Assembly (NCBI GenBank): GCA_021774575.1
Contig: JAJFIX010000006.1
Coordinates: 62,001 to 126,000 of the forward strand
Direction: 5' to 3'
Length of the DNA stretch: 64,000 bases
Source: Alphaproteobacteria bacterium
Lineage (GTDB): Bacteria; Pseudomonadota; Alphaproteobacteria; UBA6615
Shown: in pieces, positions 27,447 through 36,723 of the stretch
How positions within the stretch are numbered: the first letter of the stretch is position 1
Layout of the letters: each line of letters starts with the position of its first letter
Position numbers and translations under genes: made by a program
The notes under the pieces: model-generated
The model's database searches: none
Seen by the model: the letters and a program-made list of their open reading frames with translations, nothing else
Told to the model about the DNA's origin: nothing

Positions 27447-28691
27447 TTAGCCATCGTATTTTTGAAATATCAGAGTCGCATTTGTACCGCCGAAACCGAA
27501 GCTATTCGACATTGCCGACGTAATTTCTACACCATCCATTCGAGACGTTGCGATCGGAACACCGTCGGCCGCAGGATCAAGCTCATCGATATTGGCCGAC
27601 GCGGAGATAAAACCGTTTTTCATCATTAACAGCGTATAGATGGCTTCATTTACCCCCGCCGCGCCCAGCGCATGGCCGGTTAGCGACTTGGTCGATGTGA
27701 CCACCGGCAGTTTATCGCCCTGACCAAAAACAGCTCTAATCGCTTCGAGTTCTTTTAAATCGCCGACGGGCGTTGATGTGCCGTGGGCATTCACATAGTC
27801 AATTTTTGCGTCCGGATCCTGCAACGCCATTTGATCGAGGGCCATATTCATACAGCGCACGGCGCCCTCACCCGATGGCTGGACCATATCGGCCCCATCA
27901 GAATTTGCCCCATAGCCAACCAGTTCAGCATAGATCGTCGCACCACGCGCTTTTGCGTGCTCCAATTCCTCCATCACCAATACGCCGCCGCCGCCGGAAA
28001 TGACAAATCCATCCCGATTTGCGTCATAGGGCCTAGATGCCCTTTCCGGCGTATCGTTATATCCGCCCGACAGGGCCGGCATGGCGTCGAATAGAACAGA
28101 CATCGTCCAGTCGAGCTCTTCACCGCCACCGGCAAATACGACATCTTGTTTTCCGAGCTGAATTTGCTCCGCAGCTGCCCCAATGCAGTGGGCGCTGGTC
28201 GAGCAGGCTGAACTTATCGAATAGTTAATTCCTTTGATCTTAAACCATGTAGACAAGGTCGCCGAATTCGTCGACGACATGGTCTTGGGCACCATATAGG
28301 GTCCGACACGTTTCGGGCTGCGTTCGCGAGCGGTGTCAAAAGCCGTCAATAATGACCGTGTTGAAGGCCCACCGGATCCGACGATCAACCCGGTGCGCGG
28401 ATTACTCACGTCGTTCGAGTCAAGTCCAGAATCGGCAATCGCCTGATCCATTGCGACATGGTTATAGGCGGCCCCACCACCCTCAAAACGCAAAGCTTTG
28501 CGGTCGATTAAGGAGTCAAGGTCAATGTTAAGATCTCCATGAACGTGACTGCGAAAGCCCATTTCCGCATAAATCTCGGAGAAGCTTATGCCTGACTTTC
28601 CGTCTCTCAGAGAATTTGTGACTTCTTCAGCATTGTTGCCTATTGAGGAAACAACGCCCAAGCCAGTAACAACAACGCGGCGCATTTTCAT
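27447..28691 (-). CDS. fabB: 3-oxoacyl-ACP synthase I
   Basis: A 414-residue beta-ketoacyl-ACP synthase. Active Cys lies in [14 protein letters not shown] and the two histidines in [11 protein letters not shown] and [13 protein letters not shown] (Cys-His-His triad). ATG 28691 follows AGGAG. Together with FabA it elongates cis-3-enoyl intermediates. It lies 9 bp after fabA, so the two are co-translated. Confidence 0.95.
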   Translation of the reverse strand: MKMRRVVVTGLGVVSSIGNNAEEVTNSLRDGKSGISFSEIYAEMGFRSHVHGDLNIDLDSLIDRKALRFEGGGAAYNHVAMDQAIADSGLDSNDVSNPRTGLIVGSGGPSTRSLLTAFDTARERSPKRVGPYMVPKTMSSTNSATLSTWFKIKGINYSISSACSTSAHCIGAAAEQIQLGKQDVVFAGGGEELDWTMSVLFDAMPALSGGYNDTPERASRPYDANRDGFVISGGGGVLVMEELEHAKARGATIYAELVGYGANSDGADMVQPSGEGAVRCMNMALDQMALQDPDAKIDYVNAHGTSTPVGDLKELEAIRAVFGQGDKLPVVTSTKSLTGHALGAAGVNEAIYTLLMMKNGFISASANIDELDPAADGVPIATSRMDGVEITSAMSNSFGFGGTNATLIFQKYDG

Positions 28692-28700
28692 GTCTCCTAA

Positions 28701-29234
28701 TCAGCTATCAGCGGTATTTTGCGGAAATAATCCAACCCGCATGCCGGTTGACTCATAAACTTTTTCGCCGTCAAGCTCGGCATAGCCGTCGGCGACACCC
28801 AAAGTAAATGCCCGGGTCACTACTCGCTTTATATCCAAATGAAAACGAAGGAGCTTACCAGTCGGCTTCACTTCGCCGGAAAATTTTACCGTCCCAACGC
28901 TCAATGCCCGCCCCGGTCCCGGCAAGCCACGCCAACCGAGATGGAACCCGAGCATCTGCCACAGAGCGTCAAGCCCCAGACACCCCGGCATCACCGGGTC
29001 TCCTTCAAAGTGGCACTTAAAAAACCACAAATCGGGCAAAACATCGAATTCAGCGATCATTTCGCCAGCCCCGTGGGCGCCTCCGCTATCTGCAATCTTG
29101 GTCACGCGATTGAACATAAGCATAGGCGGCAAGGGAAGCCGGGCATTACCCTGACCAAACAACTCGCCATGGGCGCACGACAACAGATCCTCATAGGTAA
29201 AAGAGCTCTTTGCCAAATTTGGATTAGAATTCAC
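28701..29234 (-). CDS. fabA: 3-hydroxyacyl-ACP dehydratase/isomerase
   Basis: A 177-residue FabA introducing and isomerising the double bond in unsaturated fatty-acid synthesis. The catalytic histidine sits in WFFKCHFEGDPVMPGCLG, with the conserved aspartate in GLDALWQMLGF. The start is GTG at 29234. Divergent from irr, a conserved alphaproteobacterial arrangement. Confidence 0.95.
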   Translation of the reverse strand: MNSNPNLAKSSFTYEDLLSCAHGELFGQGNARLPLPPMLMFNRVTKIADSGGAHGAGEMIAEFDVLPDLWFFKCHFEGDPVMPGCLGLDALWQMLGFHLGWRGLPGPGRALSVGTVKFSGEVKPTGKLLRFHLDIKRVVTRAFTLGVADGYAELDGEKVYESTGMRVGLFPQNTADS

Positions 29235-29563
29235 GGCCTAAAAATGTCCTTCTATCTACGAAACAAAACACCGGATATACCCGTCTAGTAAGCAAATATG
29301 AGACGCCTGTCACCGCATTTCAACCAACTACGGCCCACATATTATAGCTAGATACCCGCCCATTATTGCGCGACTCTATCCTAGTTCGTTGTATGTCCAT
29401 ACCGCTATCTATAGGGCGCGACAAATACCCTTTATTTTGCTGAAAAACGTTCAAAAAACACCGCAAATAGACACCGCAAAAAACATTGCCTATAAATTTT
29501 CAATGGCTTTGATTAGAGTCCTATGATCACGATACGCACCGCAAACTTCAGCAGATCTGTAAG
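29235..29563. promoter_or_regulatory. Divergent irr / fabA promoter region
   Basis: A 329-bp AT-rich gap between fabA (leftward) and irr (rightward). It holds no gene. Promoters for both directions should be here. No convincing Irr box or FabR-like palindrome could be picked by eye. Confidence 0.5.
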
Positions 29564-29986
29564 ATGATCACAACCCGCCCATTCGCTAAAACTATCGACC
29601 GTCTTCGCGCCGCCGGACTACGTCCGACGCGTCAGCGCATGGCGCTCGGGCGAGCTCTGTTTGACGGCACCTATCGTCATGTAACGGCCGAAGGTCTATA
29701 TGAAGAGATCTGCCGCACTGGCGCCCGCATATCATTGGCAACCGTCTACAATGCCCTGCACCAATTTACTGAGGCGGGTCTGTTATGCGAAATTTCTGTC
29801 GATCCGGGAAAATCCTTCTTCGACACAAATACGAGCGATCACCATCACGTCTACTACCAGGACGAGGGTCGGCTTGAAGATATTCCGACCGACGAACTCC
29901 AGATCGATACCAGCACTATTGCGCGCTCTGGTTATACTCTGAACCGTCTTGATGTCATCCTCAGAATGACCTCAAAAATGGATTGA
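29564..29986 (+). CDS. irr: Iron response regulator Irr (Fur superfamily)
   Basis: A 140-residue Fur-superfamily protein. Winged helix with ISLATVYNALHQF as recognition helix; then the HHHVYY motif (DHHHVYYQDEG), the His cluster typical of Irr haem sensing. N-terminal haem-regulatory Cys-Pro motif of Bradyrhizobium Irr is missing, as in most other Irr proteins. The neighbours fabA on the left and the rubrerythrin-type gene on the right are the usual Irr context. It should repress or activate iron genes under iron limitation via ICE motifs. Confidence 0.9.
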   Translation: MITTRPFAKTIDRLRAAGLRPTRQRMALGRALFDGTYRHVTAEGLYEEICRTGARISLATVYNALHQFTEAGLLCEISVDPGKSFFDTNTSDHHHVYYQDEGRLEDIPTDELQIDTSTIARSGYTLNRLDVILRMTSKMD

Positions 29987-30028
29987 CTTTTCCATTATTT
30001 CCTTGCGTTACAATGAGATGTTTTATAT

Positions 30029-30044
30029 TTTAAAGTAATTCTAA
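30029..30044 (+). promoter_or_regulatory. Candidate iron control element (Irr box)
   Basis: TTTAAAGTAATTCTAA, 37 bp before the erythrin start, resembles the ICE consensus TTTAGAAnnnTTCTAAA on its right half. The match is partial, so this is only a candidate. Confidence 0.35.
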
Positions 30045-30080
30045 TAAGGTCGAAACGGCAAAAATAGGGAGCAGCCAGTC

Positions 30081-30500
30081 ATGTCCTTGAAGGACACAAA
30101 AACCGAACAGAATTTAAAAGACGCGTTTGCCGGAGAGAGTCAGGCCAATCGGCGGTATTTGTATTTCGCTCAGAAGGCCGATGTTGAAGGATATAACGAC
30201 GTCGCCACAGTTTTCCGGTCCACCGCCGAGGGCGAGACAGGTCATGCACACGGCCATTTGGAATTTCTCGAAGAAACCGGGGACCCAGCCACCGGCCTGC
30301 CCATCGGTGGGACAGCCGACAATTTGAAAGCGGCTGTTGCCGGTGAAACCCATGAATATACCGATATGTATCCTGGCATGACCAAAACAGCACGCGAAGA
30401 GGGATTTGAGGAAATCGCCGATTGGTTCGAAACCCTGGCAAAGGCGGAAAAAAGCCATGCCGGTCGGTTCCAAAAGGCTCTCGACACTCTCGACGATTAG
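30081..30500 (+). CDS. Erythrin / rubrerythrin-type di-iron protein
   Basis: A 139-residue ferritin-like di-iron protein. Helix with [20 protein letters not shown] and later [20 protein letters not shown] and [16 protein letters not shown] provide the Glu/His iron ligands. There is no C-terminal rubredoxin domain (no CxxC), so it is the short erythrin form. It probably reduces peroxide or buffers iron. It follows irr by 94 bp and precedes the CCG protein and DUF3501 gene, a recurring alphaproteobacterial module. A terminator follows at 30523-30550. Confidence 0.92.
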   Translation: MSLKDTKTEQNLKDAFAGESQANRRYLYFAQKADVEGYNDVATVFRSTAEGETGHAHGHLEFLEETGDPATGLPIGGTADNLKAAVAGETHEYTDMYPGMTKTAREEGFEEIADWFETLAKAEKSHAGRFQKALDTLDD

Positions 30501-30522
30501 TCGACCCCAGGTTATTGGATTT

Positions 30523-30550
30523 AGGCGGTCGATTGTCGACCGCCTTTTTT
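30523..30550 (+). terminator. Terminator after the erythrin gene
   Basis: A perfect 10-bp stem AGGCGGTCGA / TCGACCGCCT with a 3-base loop and a run of T. It lies just 15 bp before the next start, so most transcripts end here and the CCG gene is partly uncoupled or transcribed by read-through. Confidence 0.92.
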
Positions 30551-30565
30551 CTAGGTACACATTTT

Positions 30566-31906
30566 ATGAAGACCACTAAGGAAGGCAGTCTGGGCGCGCC
30601 AACCCGCCATGCCGTCGACTGGAAAAGCGAGGCATTCTATGACCCGGATGCCCTTGATGCTGAAACGAGGCGCATATTCGATATCTGCCATGGATGCCGC
30701 CGTTGCTTTAATCTGTGCGATAGTTTCCCCCGGCTTTTCGATTTGATTGACGACAGCAACACCGGCGAACTCGACAGCGTTGAAAGTGGCGAGTTTGGTT
30801 CGGTAGTCGACGCCTGCACATTGTGCGACATGTGTTTTATGATCAAATGTCCCTATGTGCCCCCCCATGAATTCGATCTTGATTTCCCCCACCTAATGCT
30901 GCGCCATCGCGCGGTTGCGGCCAGCAACGGGTCGGTCAGTCGGAGCGACAAGGAGCTGGCAAAAACAGACCGCAACGGCAAATTTGCAGCGCCACTTGCC
31001 GCGCTCGTCAATTGGTCGGTTAGGCAAAAACCATTGCGCCAAATATTACAATCTGCCGTCGGCATTAGCTCTGACGCGCCATTGCCACAATATTCGGCAC
31101 GTTCAATGCAAAAACGATGGGCAGAAGAGGCGATGGGCGCCAATGATACGGCCCCTGCAAATGGACGCAAAGCCGTGATCTACGCCACTTGCCATATGAA
31201 TTACTCGGACCCTGATCTTGGTCTGTTAGCGCAGAAATTGCTTGCGATGAATGGGGTCGAGACTGAGTTCGTTTATCCCGAATGCTGCGGGATGCCGCAG
31301 CTGGAGCAGGGCGATCTCGCGAGTGTCGCCGGTAAAGCGAAAAACGTCGCGGCAACGATGCGCCCCTGGATTGATCAGGGCTATCAGATAATTGCGCTTG
31401 TCCCGAGCTGTTCTCTGATGTTGAAGATGGAATGGCCGTTAATCGCACACGACGATGACGATGTCCTGGCTCTAGCTGGCGCGACCAAGGACATTACCGA
31501 GTATTTGGTCGATATCGCCAAGGGTGAAGGCCTGTCGGCAGAACTATTGCCAGTGAGCGAGAAAACGAGCCTGCATATGGCCTGCCATGCACGCGCCCAA
31601 AATATGGGCCGGAAAGCCGAGGAGCTACTCGCCCTTATCCCCAAAATGGAGACCAAAATCATTGAACGCTGCTCGGGTCATGGCGGCGCCTGGGGCGTTA
31701 AGAATGACAATTTCGACATCGCCAAAAAAATTGGTCGACCCGTGATACGCGCCACTGCCAAAGCCGGCACCAAATATGTCGTATCCGAATGCCCCTTGGC
31801 GGCACAGCACATCCATTACGGACTTGACGAGAATGGCGAGGCTGGCCACGACGGCGCCGTCCGGCACCCGCTCGAAATTTTTGCCCGCTCTATCGGCATA
31901 TACTAG
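30566..31906 (+). CDS. CCG-domain iron-sulfur protein (GlpC/HdrB-like)
   Basis: A 446-residue Fe-S protein. Two ferredoxin-like cysteine sets, CHGCRRCFNLCDSFP and CTLCDMCFMIKCP, can bind two 4Fe-4S clusters. Two CCG regions follow: CHMNYSDPDLGLLAQ with PECCGMPQLEQG, and CHARAQNMGRK with CSGHGGAWG, the second being a variant with Ser and His in place of CCG. It is annotated in other genomes as heterodisulfide-reductase-related. The substrate is unknown; with the erythrin and DUF3501 partners an electron-transfer role in peroxide or iron stress is plausible. Confidence 0.88.
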   Translation: MKTTKEGSLGAPTRHAVDWKSEAFYDPDALDAETRRIFDICHGCRRCFNLCDSFPRLFDLIDDSNTGELDSVESGEFGSVVDACTLCDMCFMIKCPYVPPHEFDLDFPHLMLRHRAVAASNGSVSRSDKELAKTDRNGKFAAPLAALVNWSVRQKPLRQILQSAVGISSDAPLPQYSARSMQKRWAEEAMGANDTAPANGRKAVIYATCHMNYSDPDLGLLAQKLLAMNGVETEFVYPECCGMPQLEQGDLASVAGKAKNVAATMRPWIDQGYQIIALVPSCSLMLKMEWPLIAHDDDDVLALAGATKDITEYLVDIAKGEGLSAELLPVSEKTSLHMACHARAQNMGRKAEELLALIPKMETKIIERCSGHGGAWGVKNDNFDIAKKIGRPVIRATAKAGTKYVVSECPLAAQHIHYGLDENGEAGHDGAVRHPLEIFARSIGIY

Positions 31907-31924
31907 ACACCGGATATTTTGATC

Positions 31925-32539
31925 ATGCGTGAAATTTCCAAGAACGACATTATGGACCTGACAGCCTACGCAAAGGTCCGGACTGAACGTCGACGCAATA
32001 TAATTGCAGCGAAGGCGCGCCGGCGGATTGCTCTCGGGCCCTATGCCAATCTCCTGTTCGAAAATTACGACACCATGTTCCACCAGATCCACGAGATGCT
32101 CTATATCGAGCAGCAAGTAAACACCGGCCGCCCGATTGATCCCGTCGCCGTATCCGCCCAGATCGAAGATGAACTCGCTGCCTTTAATCCTCTAATACCC
32201 AACGGACGCGAGCTCGTTGCGACCATCATGTTTGAGATTGCCAGTCCGGCAATGCGGGACGCATTTCTCGACACGATAGGCGGAATCGAGAACAGGTTTT
32301 CAATTTGCCTTAGCGGTAGTGAGATAAATGGCATCCCAGAGACCGACACCCAGCGGACCAATTCGTCGGGCAGAGCGAGCTCGGTACAATTCGTGCATTT
32401 CCCCTTCGACAACGCTGCCGTGACGCAATTCAATGAGACCGGTGCGCGAGTGTCCATCGTTTGCAGCCACGAAAATTATGCCCATGCGACGGTGCTTAGT
32501 GAGGACGGAAGGTTCGCGTTAGCGCAAGATTTCAAGTAG
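31925..32539 (+). CDS. DUF3501 protein
   Basis: A 204-residue protein of family DUF3501. The typical start EISKNDIMDLTAYAKVRTERR and LFENYDTMFHQIHEMLYIEQ are visible. It has no known activity. It follows the CCG gene by 18 bp and belongs to the same erythrin/CCG/DUF3501 module. ATG 31925 is preferred over the TTG at 31919. Confidence 0.82.
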   Translation: MREISKNDIMDLTAYAKVRTERRRNIIAAKARRRIALGPYANLLFENYDTMFHQIHEMLYIEQQVNTGRPIDPVAVSAQIEDELAAFNPLIPNGRELVATIMFEIASPAMRDAFLDTIGGIENRFSICLSGSEINGIPETDTQRTNSSGRASSVQFVHFPFDNAAVTQFNETGARVSIVCSHENYAHATVLSEDGRFALAQDFK

Positions 32540-32552
32540 CTATCGCCGGCGA

Positions 32553-33266
32553 TTATTGAACCAGGTCGACCAATATTTCTGCCAGCGCCATCGGGTGAGA
32601 CACCATCATCATATGTCCGGAGTTTATCTCGCGATATCGCCACCGGTGATCGTTGCGCGCCGCTGCAGCAAATTTCTCGAACGGGCTCGGTGTGAAATCA
32701 GAGGCCCAAATAAAACTTCTGCTGCTGACCGGGCCTTGCGGATGACTTAGTTGAATTTGTTGCTCCAAGCACGCCAAAGGATGATCAACACTCAATCGGT
32801 CGACCCAAGCCAAATCTTGTCGGTCGGTGAGCTTCCAAAAAGAGGCGGGGGGAGACGGTATGCGCCAACCATCTCCGTCATCGTTGGCAACTGTCCGATA
32901 ATATTCCCGGCGCTCGGGCGGCTGCAGATCCATGATCGATTGCCCAGCTTCCGGCACAAATCCATCGAGATATATCAAATGCTTGATACGCGCGTGCTGG
33001 CGATCGGCTGCACCAGTTACCACCATGCCGCCGTAGGAATGGCCTACCAAAACCACGTCGTGTAGCTCTTCGACTTCTAATGTCATCGAAATATCGGCGA
33101 TGTGGGTGTCGAGATCTACTTTCCGCCCTAGAAGATGAGCCCGTTCGCCCAGCCCGGTCAGCGTTGGCGTGTAAACAGTTTGGCTGAGATCACGCAGGGC
33201 GCGGGCCGTCCGCCGCCAATACCAGCCGCCACCGCCAAATCCGTGCACGAGAACAAATACCGCCAT
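32553..33266 (-). CDS. Alpha/beta hydrolase
   Basis: A 237-residue alpha/beta hydrolase. Oxyanion HGFGGGGWYW, nucleophile elbow GHSYGG (Ser near residue 82) and catalytic His in SGHMMMVSHP are all present. Resembles the methylesterase and hydroxynitrile-lyase group, but the substrate cannot be read. Monocistronic and convergent with DUF3501; no signal peptide, so it is cytoplasmic. Confidence 0.85.
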   Translation of the reverse strand: MAVFVLVHGFGGGGWYWRRTARALRDLSQTVYTPTLTGLGERAHLLGRKVDLDTHIADISMTLEVEELHDVVLVGHSYGGMVVTGAADRQHARIKHLIYLDGFVPEAGQSIMDLQPPERREYYRTVANDDGDGWRIPSPPASFWKLTDRQDLAWVDRLSVDHPLACLEQQIQLSHPQGPVSSRSFIWASDFTPSPFEKFAAAARNDHRWRYREINSGHMMMVSHPMALAEILVDLVQ

Positions 33267-33315
33267 GCTGCTCCTCTTTGATACTGACGGCGAAAGGCTC
33301 GCACTTATTATTATA

Positions 33316-33798
33316 TTATTGGTGGGCGAGCGACGCCGCAGACATCAGCACGCTGAACGCTTCACACCAGATGACCACTGAGTTGAAGCGGCTAATATCC
33401 GTACCGGCCGGAACGGTATAATTCTGATCGCCGATATTTCCTTTCAATCGACCAAGGGCAACATAGTCTGAATTAGTTACATCTGCCGAACCCGTAACAT
33501 CTGCGGCTGAAACCAACCAAACTTTCAGATCCGGTCCGTTGGTGACTTCAAACCCTTCAAATCGAATTGTAATGACGCCATCGCTTCCTTCATAGAGGGT
33601 CGCCGTGCCGGTGCCTTTGTGGATTGCATCAACGTCGGTGAATTGCCCTTGTGCCAAAGTTTTTGTTGTTTGGCCGGCACCAGCACCTTCCGCCACTTCT
33701 ACATTGATCCATAAAGGGCTTGCGAGCCACCAGAATAGGTTGCCAGCTGCAAAGCCGATTAGCCCGGCGACAACGGCAATGAGGATTGATTTTTTCAT
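33316..33798 (-). CDS. DM13-domain membrane-anchored protein
   Basis: A 160-residue protein with an N-terminal uncleaved anchor (KKSILIAVVAGLIGFAAGNL) and a DM13 domain: G-T-A-T-L-Y-E-G, then RFEGFEVTNGPDLKVWLV, YVALGRLKGNIGDQNYTVP and FNSVVIWCEAFSV. DM13 domains are proposed to take part in redox or extracellular electron-transfer chemistry, with the Cys of WC possibly active. Next to the SH3-domain envelope gene in the same direction. Confidence 0.8.
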   Translation of the reverse strand: MKKSILIAVVAGLIGFAAGNLFWWLASPLWINVEVAEGAGAGQTTKTLAQGQFTDVDAIHKGTGTATLYEGSDGVITIRFEGFEVTNGPDLKVWLVSAADVTGSADVTNSDYVALGRLKGNIGDQNYTVPAGTDISRFNSVVIWCEAFSVLMSAASLAHQ

Positions 33799-33816
33799 GA
33801 AATTTCTCTCCTAATT

Positions 33817-34365
33817 TTACTCTTCAGCAAGTTCGGGGGCGATCTCGGGCGCCAAGTTTATCGGCCCAATATGGGTTACTCCCCACAGCGTACGAGCCGC
33901 GACCCAGCCCTTAAAGCGACCCTGGGATCCATCAACTTCGATGCGGCACCAGCCGGCCTCGCATTCGAGTAAATCTGCGATCACGCCAACACCCAATTGA
34001 GCCAACTGTGTCGTTTGGCTATCTGGCCGACGGTGTAGGAATGCCGGTTCGGCTAACAAAACCGTGCGTTGTGACGTCAGCATCGTGCGATGAACCCAGC
34101 CAACGTCGCCCTGCCAATCTCTGACTTGGCGCCAAGTATCGAATTCACCAACAATCTCGATCGGTTGGTTTCGCTTCGTCAGCACCCAGTCAATGGGATA
34201 TCGGCGACCGGGGCCGGTGCGCATATTGACCACGCCAGCCCGAACACTGGCAAAGCGCGGCAGGTTGGCTTGGTCTTGACCCAATAGATCTGTGCCGGAA
34301 CTCAGCAGCGTAATAATGGCCAAAACGGCAATATATTCGAATGGCTGTTTGGCCCAATACTTCAT
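33817..34365 (-). CDS. SH3-like (SH3b) domain envelope protein
   Basis: A 182-residue secreted or anchored protein. ATG 34365 (MKYWAKQPFEYIAVLAIITL, a hydrophobic N-terminus) is preferred over the upstream in-frame start, with GAGGG ahead. One bacterial SH3 domain spans residues 45-110 (VNMRTGPGRRYPIDWVLTKR and GDVGWVHRTML), and a degenerate second unit follows (FLHRRPDSQT and GWCRIEVDG). These domains typically bind peptidoglycan; the function here is not known. It ends the moeB-cysK gene group. Confidence 0.82.
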   Translation of the reverse strand: MKYWAKQPFEYIAVLAIITLLSSGTDLLGQDQANLPRFASVRAGVVNMRTGPGRRYPIDWVLTKRNQPIEIVGEFDTWRQVRDWQGDVGWVHRTMLTSQRTVLLAEPAFLHRRPDSQTTQLAQLGVGVIADLLECEAGWCRIEVDGSQGRFKGWVAARTLWGVTHIGPINLAPEIAPELAEE

Positions 34366-34427
34366 CAAAGACCCTCGGGGACCTCCCCCACACCTCATTG
34401 GCGGATACGCCCCCGTGCCGCGCCGGG

Positions 34428-35195
34428 TCAAGAACCACCACAGGTTTTACACGCCGGATCGACGGGAACGGCGATTTTACGAAACCGAGTGTCGAGGGCG
34501 TCGAATAGCAATAAATATCCAACCAATGGCTCGCCCAAATCCAGCAATATTTTCAAGACTTCAATTGCCTGCAGCGTACCGACGGTCCCCGCCAATGCGC
34601 CCAATACGCCAGCCTGTTCGCAACGTGGCACTAAATCTTCGCTGGGGGGTACTGGAAATAGGCAGCGATAACAGGCCGTCTTTTCAGCGGCCCGATTGTC
34701 AGCAGCAAATAGCTGACCTTCGAAGCGCAATATTGCGCCAGATACCAGCGGTCGCCGCAGCGCATAGCAAATATCATTGACCAGATATCGTGTTGGAAAA
34801 TTATCAGAACCGTCGGCGACCAAGTCATAACTGCTTACAATTTCCTCGGCGTTTGCCGCGTCGAGGCGGGTATCGTGACGCACGACCTCGACACCAGGAT
34901 TGACGCTGGCCAACATTTCCGCAGCACTATCGACCTTGCGTTCGCCGATATTTTCGGTCGAGTGAATAATTTGGCGCTGTAAATTGGTCAAATCAACTTC
35001 GTCATCGTCGACGATACCGAGCCGGCCAACACCTGCGGCAGCCAGATACATGAGCAACGGCGCCCCAAGACCTCCTGCCCCGACAACCAGGACTGACGCT
35101 GCAAGCAATTTTTGCTGCCCTTCTTCGCCAACTTCGTCGAGGATCAGGTGCCGCGCATAGCGGTTAAACTGCTCGTCTGACAAATCGGCCTGCAT
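34428..35195 (-). CDS. moeB: MoeB/ThiF/HesA-family E1-like adenylyltransferase
   Basis: A 255-residue E1-like enzyme that adenylates the C-terminus of ubiquitin-like sulfur carriers. Nucleotide motif GAGGLGAPLLMYLAAAGVG, RQIIHSTENIGERK, DGSDNFPTRY and the zinc cysteines CYRC and CKTCGG are present. There is no rhodanese domain. ATG 35195 is the conserved start, 8 bp after cysK. The carrier (MoaD, ThiS or a cysteine-type carrier) is not in the window; its coupling to cysK raises a link to sulfur carrier or cysteine formation. Confidence 0.85.
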   Translation of the reverse strand: MQADLSDEQFNRYARHLILDEVGEEGQQKLLAASVLVVGAGGLGAPLLMYLAAAGVGRLGIVDDDEVDLTNLQRQIIHSTENIGERKVDSAAEMLASVNPGVEVVRHDTRLDAANAEEIVSSYDLVADGSDNFPTRYLVNDICYALRRPLVSGAILRFEGQLFAADNRAAEKTACYRCLFPVPPSEDLVPRCEQAGVLGALAGTVGTLQAIEVLKILLDLGEPLVGYLLLFDALDTRFRKIAVPVDPACKTCGGS

Positions 35196-35203
35196 GGCGG
35201 TTC

Positions 35204-36193
35204 CTATTTTTCGAATAAGGCCGTTGAAAGATAGCGTTCGGCAAACGACGGCAGCACGACGACAATCGTTTTGTCGCTCATCTCCGGGCGGGCGGCGGCT
35301 TCCAGCGCCGCCGCAATGGCGGCTCCAGAGCTGATGCCGCATGGCAATCCTTCGAAGGTCGCCGCCTTGCGCGCAAACTCAAACGCCGTTTCATTTGCTA
35401 TCGGCAACACTTCATCAATCAGGTCAACGTCGAGATTGTCGGGCACAAAACCAGCGCCGATACCTTGAATTTTGTGCGGGCCCGGCTTGCCTCCTGAAAG
35501 GATTGCCGAGTCCTCAGGCTCTACTGCAACCATTTTTACTGATGACTTGCGGGCTTTCAGTACCGAGCCAACACCGGTCAACGTGCCGCCGGTTCCGACA
35601 CCGCTGATCACCATGTCAACGGCACCATTGGTGTCGACCCAAATTTCTTCCGCCGTCGTGCGCCGGTGTATTTCAGGGTTGGCCGGATTGCTGAACTGCT
35701 GCAGCATGATGGCGTCCCCCATATCGGCGATTATTTGATCGGCCTTGTCGATCGCCCCCCGCATTCCTTGTGCCGCCGGAGTTAGCACGATTTCCGCACC
35801 AATTAATGTCAGCATTTTGCGGCGTTCATGGGACATTGAATCCGGCATGGTTAGGATCAACCTATAGCCCTTAGCCGCGCAAACGAATGCCAGCGCTATA
35901 CCGGTATTACCGCTCGTCGGTTCAACGATCACTGTTCCAAGTCCAACGGTGCCATCAGCTTCGGCCGCCTCGATCATTGCCAATCCGATCCGATCTTTTA
36001 CCGACCCCAACGGGTTGAAAAACTCGGCCTTGGCCAAAACGCGAGCGACACTATTTGAGGCGGCACCAAGTCTTGGCAACTCAATCAGCGGCGTCGCGCC
36101 CACGGTGTCGAGGACGGACCCATACACACGACTGCGGACTTCGACCGGACGGTCGGTTGGATCTTGATTTTGGCTTTGATCGAATTGACTCAT
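35204..36193 (-). CDS. cysK: Cysteine synthase A
   Basis: A 329-residue PLP enzyme making cysteine from O-acetylserine and sulfide. The PLP lysine lies in FFNPLGSVKDRIG, the substrate loop TSGNTG is present, and GVGTGGTLTGVG binds the phosphate. ATG 36193 has GAAGG 8 bp ahead and is favoured over the ATG at 36208. It lies 40 bp downstream of the Rrf2 gene and 8 bp upstream of moeB. Confidence 0.95.
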   Translation of the reverse strand: MSQFDQSQNQDPTDRPVEVRSRVYGSVLDTVGATPLIELPRLGAASNSVARVLAKAEFFNPLGSVKDRIGLAMIEAAEADGTVGLGTVIVEPTSGNTGIALAFVCAAKGYRLILTMPDSMSHERRKMLTLIGAEIVLTPAAQGMRGAIDKADQIIADMGDAIMLQQFSNPANPEIHRRTTAEEIWVDTNGAVDMVISGVGTGGTLTGVGSVLKARKSSVKMVAVEPEDSAILSGGKPGPHKIQGIGAGFVPDNLDVDLIDEVLPIANETAFEFARKAATFEGLPCGISSGAAIAAALEAAARPEMSDKTIVVVLPSFAERYLSTALFEK

Positions 36194-36232
36194 AGAATTA
36201 ACCTTCAAATTTCTCGGGCCGAAGCCACGAAT

Positions 36233-36718
36233 TTATATCGAGTAGTCGAGACGGTTGGCGGTGTCGCTTTCAATCCCCGCCTCTGTTGCCTGGGTACAGA
36301 GGTCTTGAACGGTTATCATGTCAAGGTGGGCGATCATGTTTGCGACGGTCGAGACCCACATTGGTTTCACTATTTTTTCGCCCAGATCGGACCCGATCGG
36401 TGCACTGGAAATTTTCCTATCAGTACCGGCTTCAAAATTGCCCTCCGCCTCCTGCGCTTCCTCATGGATTGCCCGCACGATCTCCCCGACGGAAATTCGC
36501 CGCCGCTCCTTTGCCAGGCGATAGCCGCCACGAGGCCCACGCACCCCCGCCAAAATCTTGGCCCGCACCAATTGCTGCAATACCTGCTCAAGGTAACGCC
36601 GGGGAATGCCCTGGCGAGTGGTAATTTCTCCGCTTTGAACGGGCTGATCGGAGGTGTGATAGGCAATATCAAGCACGGCCTCTATGGCAAACATGGTTTT
36701 GCGCGATAATTTCAGCAT
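36233..36718 (-). CDS. Rrf2-family regulator, CymR-like
   Basis: A 161-residue Rrf2 transcription factor. HTH with KTMFAIEAVLDIAYHTSDQP and IPRRYLEQVLQQLVRAKIL; GVRGPRGGYRLAK is the wing. The three cluster cysteines of IscR, NsrR and RirA are missing; only one Cys near residue 143 is seen, so no 2Fe-2S cluster is expected. This and its place directly upstream of cysK recall CymR, the cysteine-metabolism repressor that binds CysK. The target is inferred from context. Confidence 0.85.
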   Translation of the reverse strand: MLKLSRKTMFAIEAVLDIAYHTSDQPVQSGEITTRQGIPRRYLEQVLQQLVRAKILAGVRGPRGGYRLAKERRRISVGEIVRAIHEEAQEAEGNFEAGTDRKISSAPIGSDLGEKIVKPMWVSTVANMIAHLDMITVQDLCTQATEAGIESDTANRLDYSI

Positions 36719-36723
36719 CGCCG

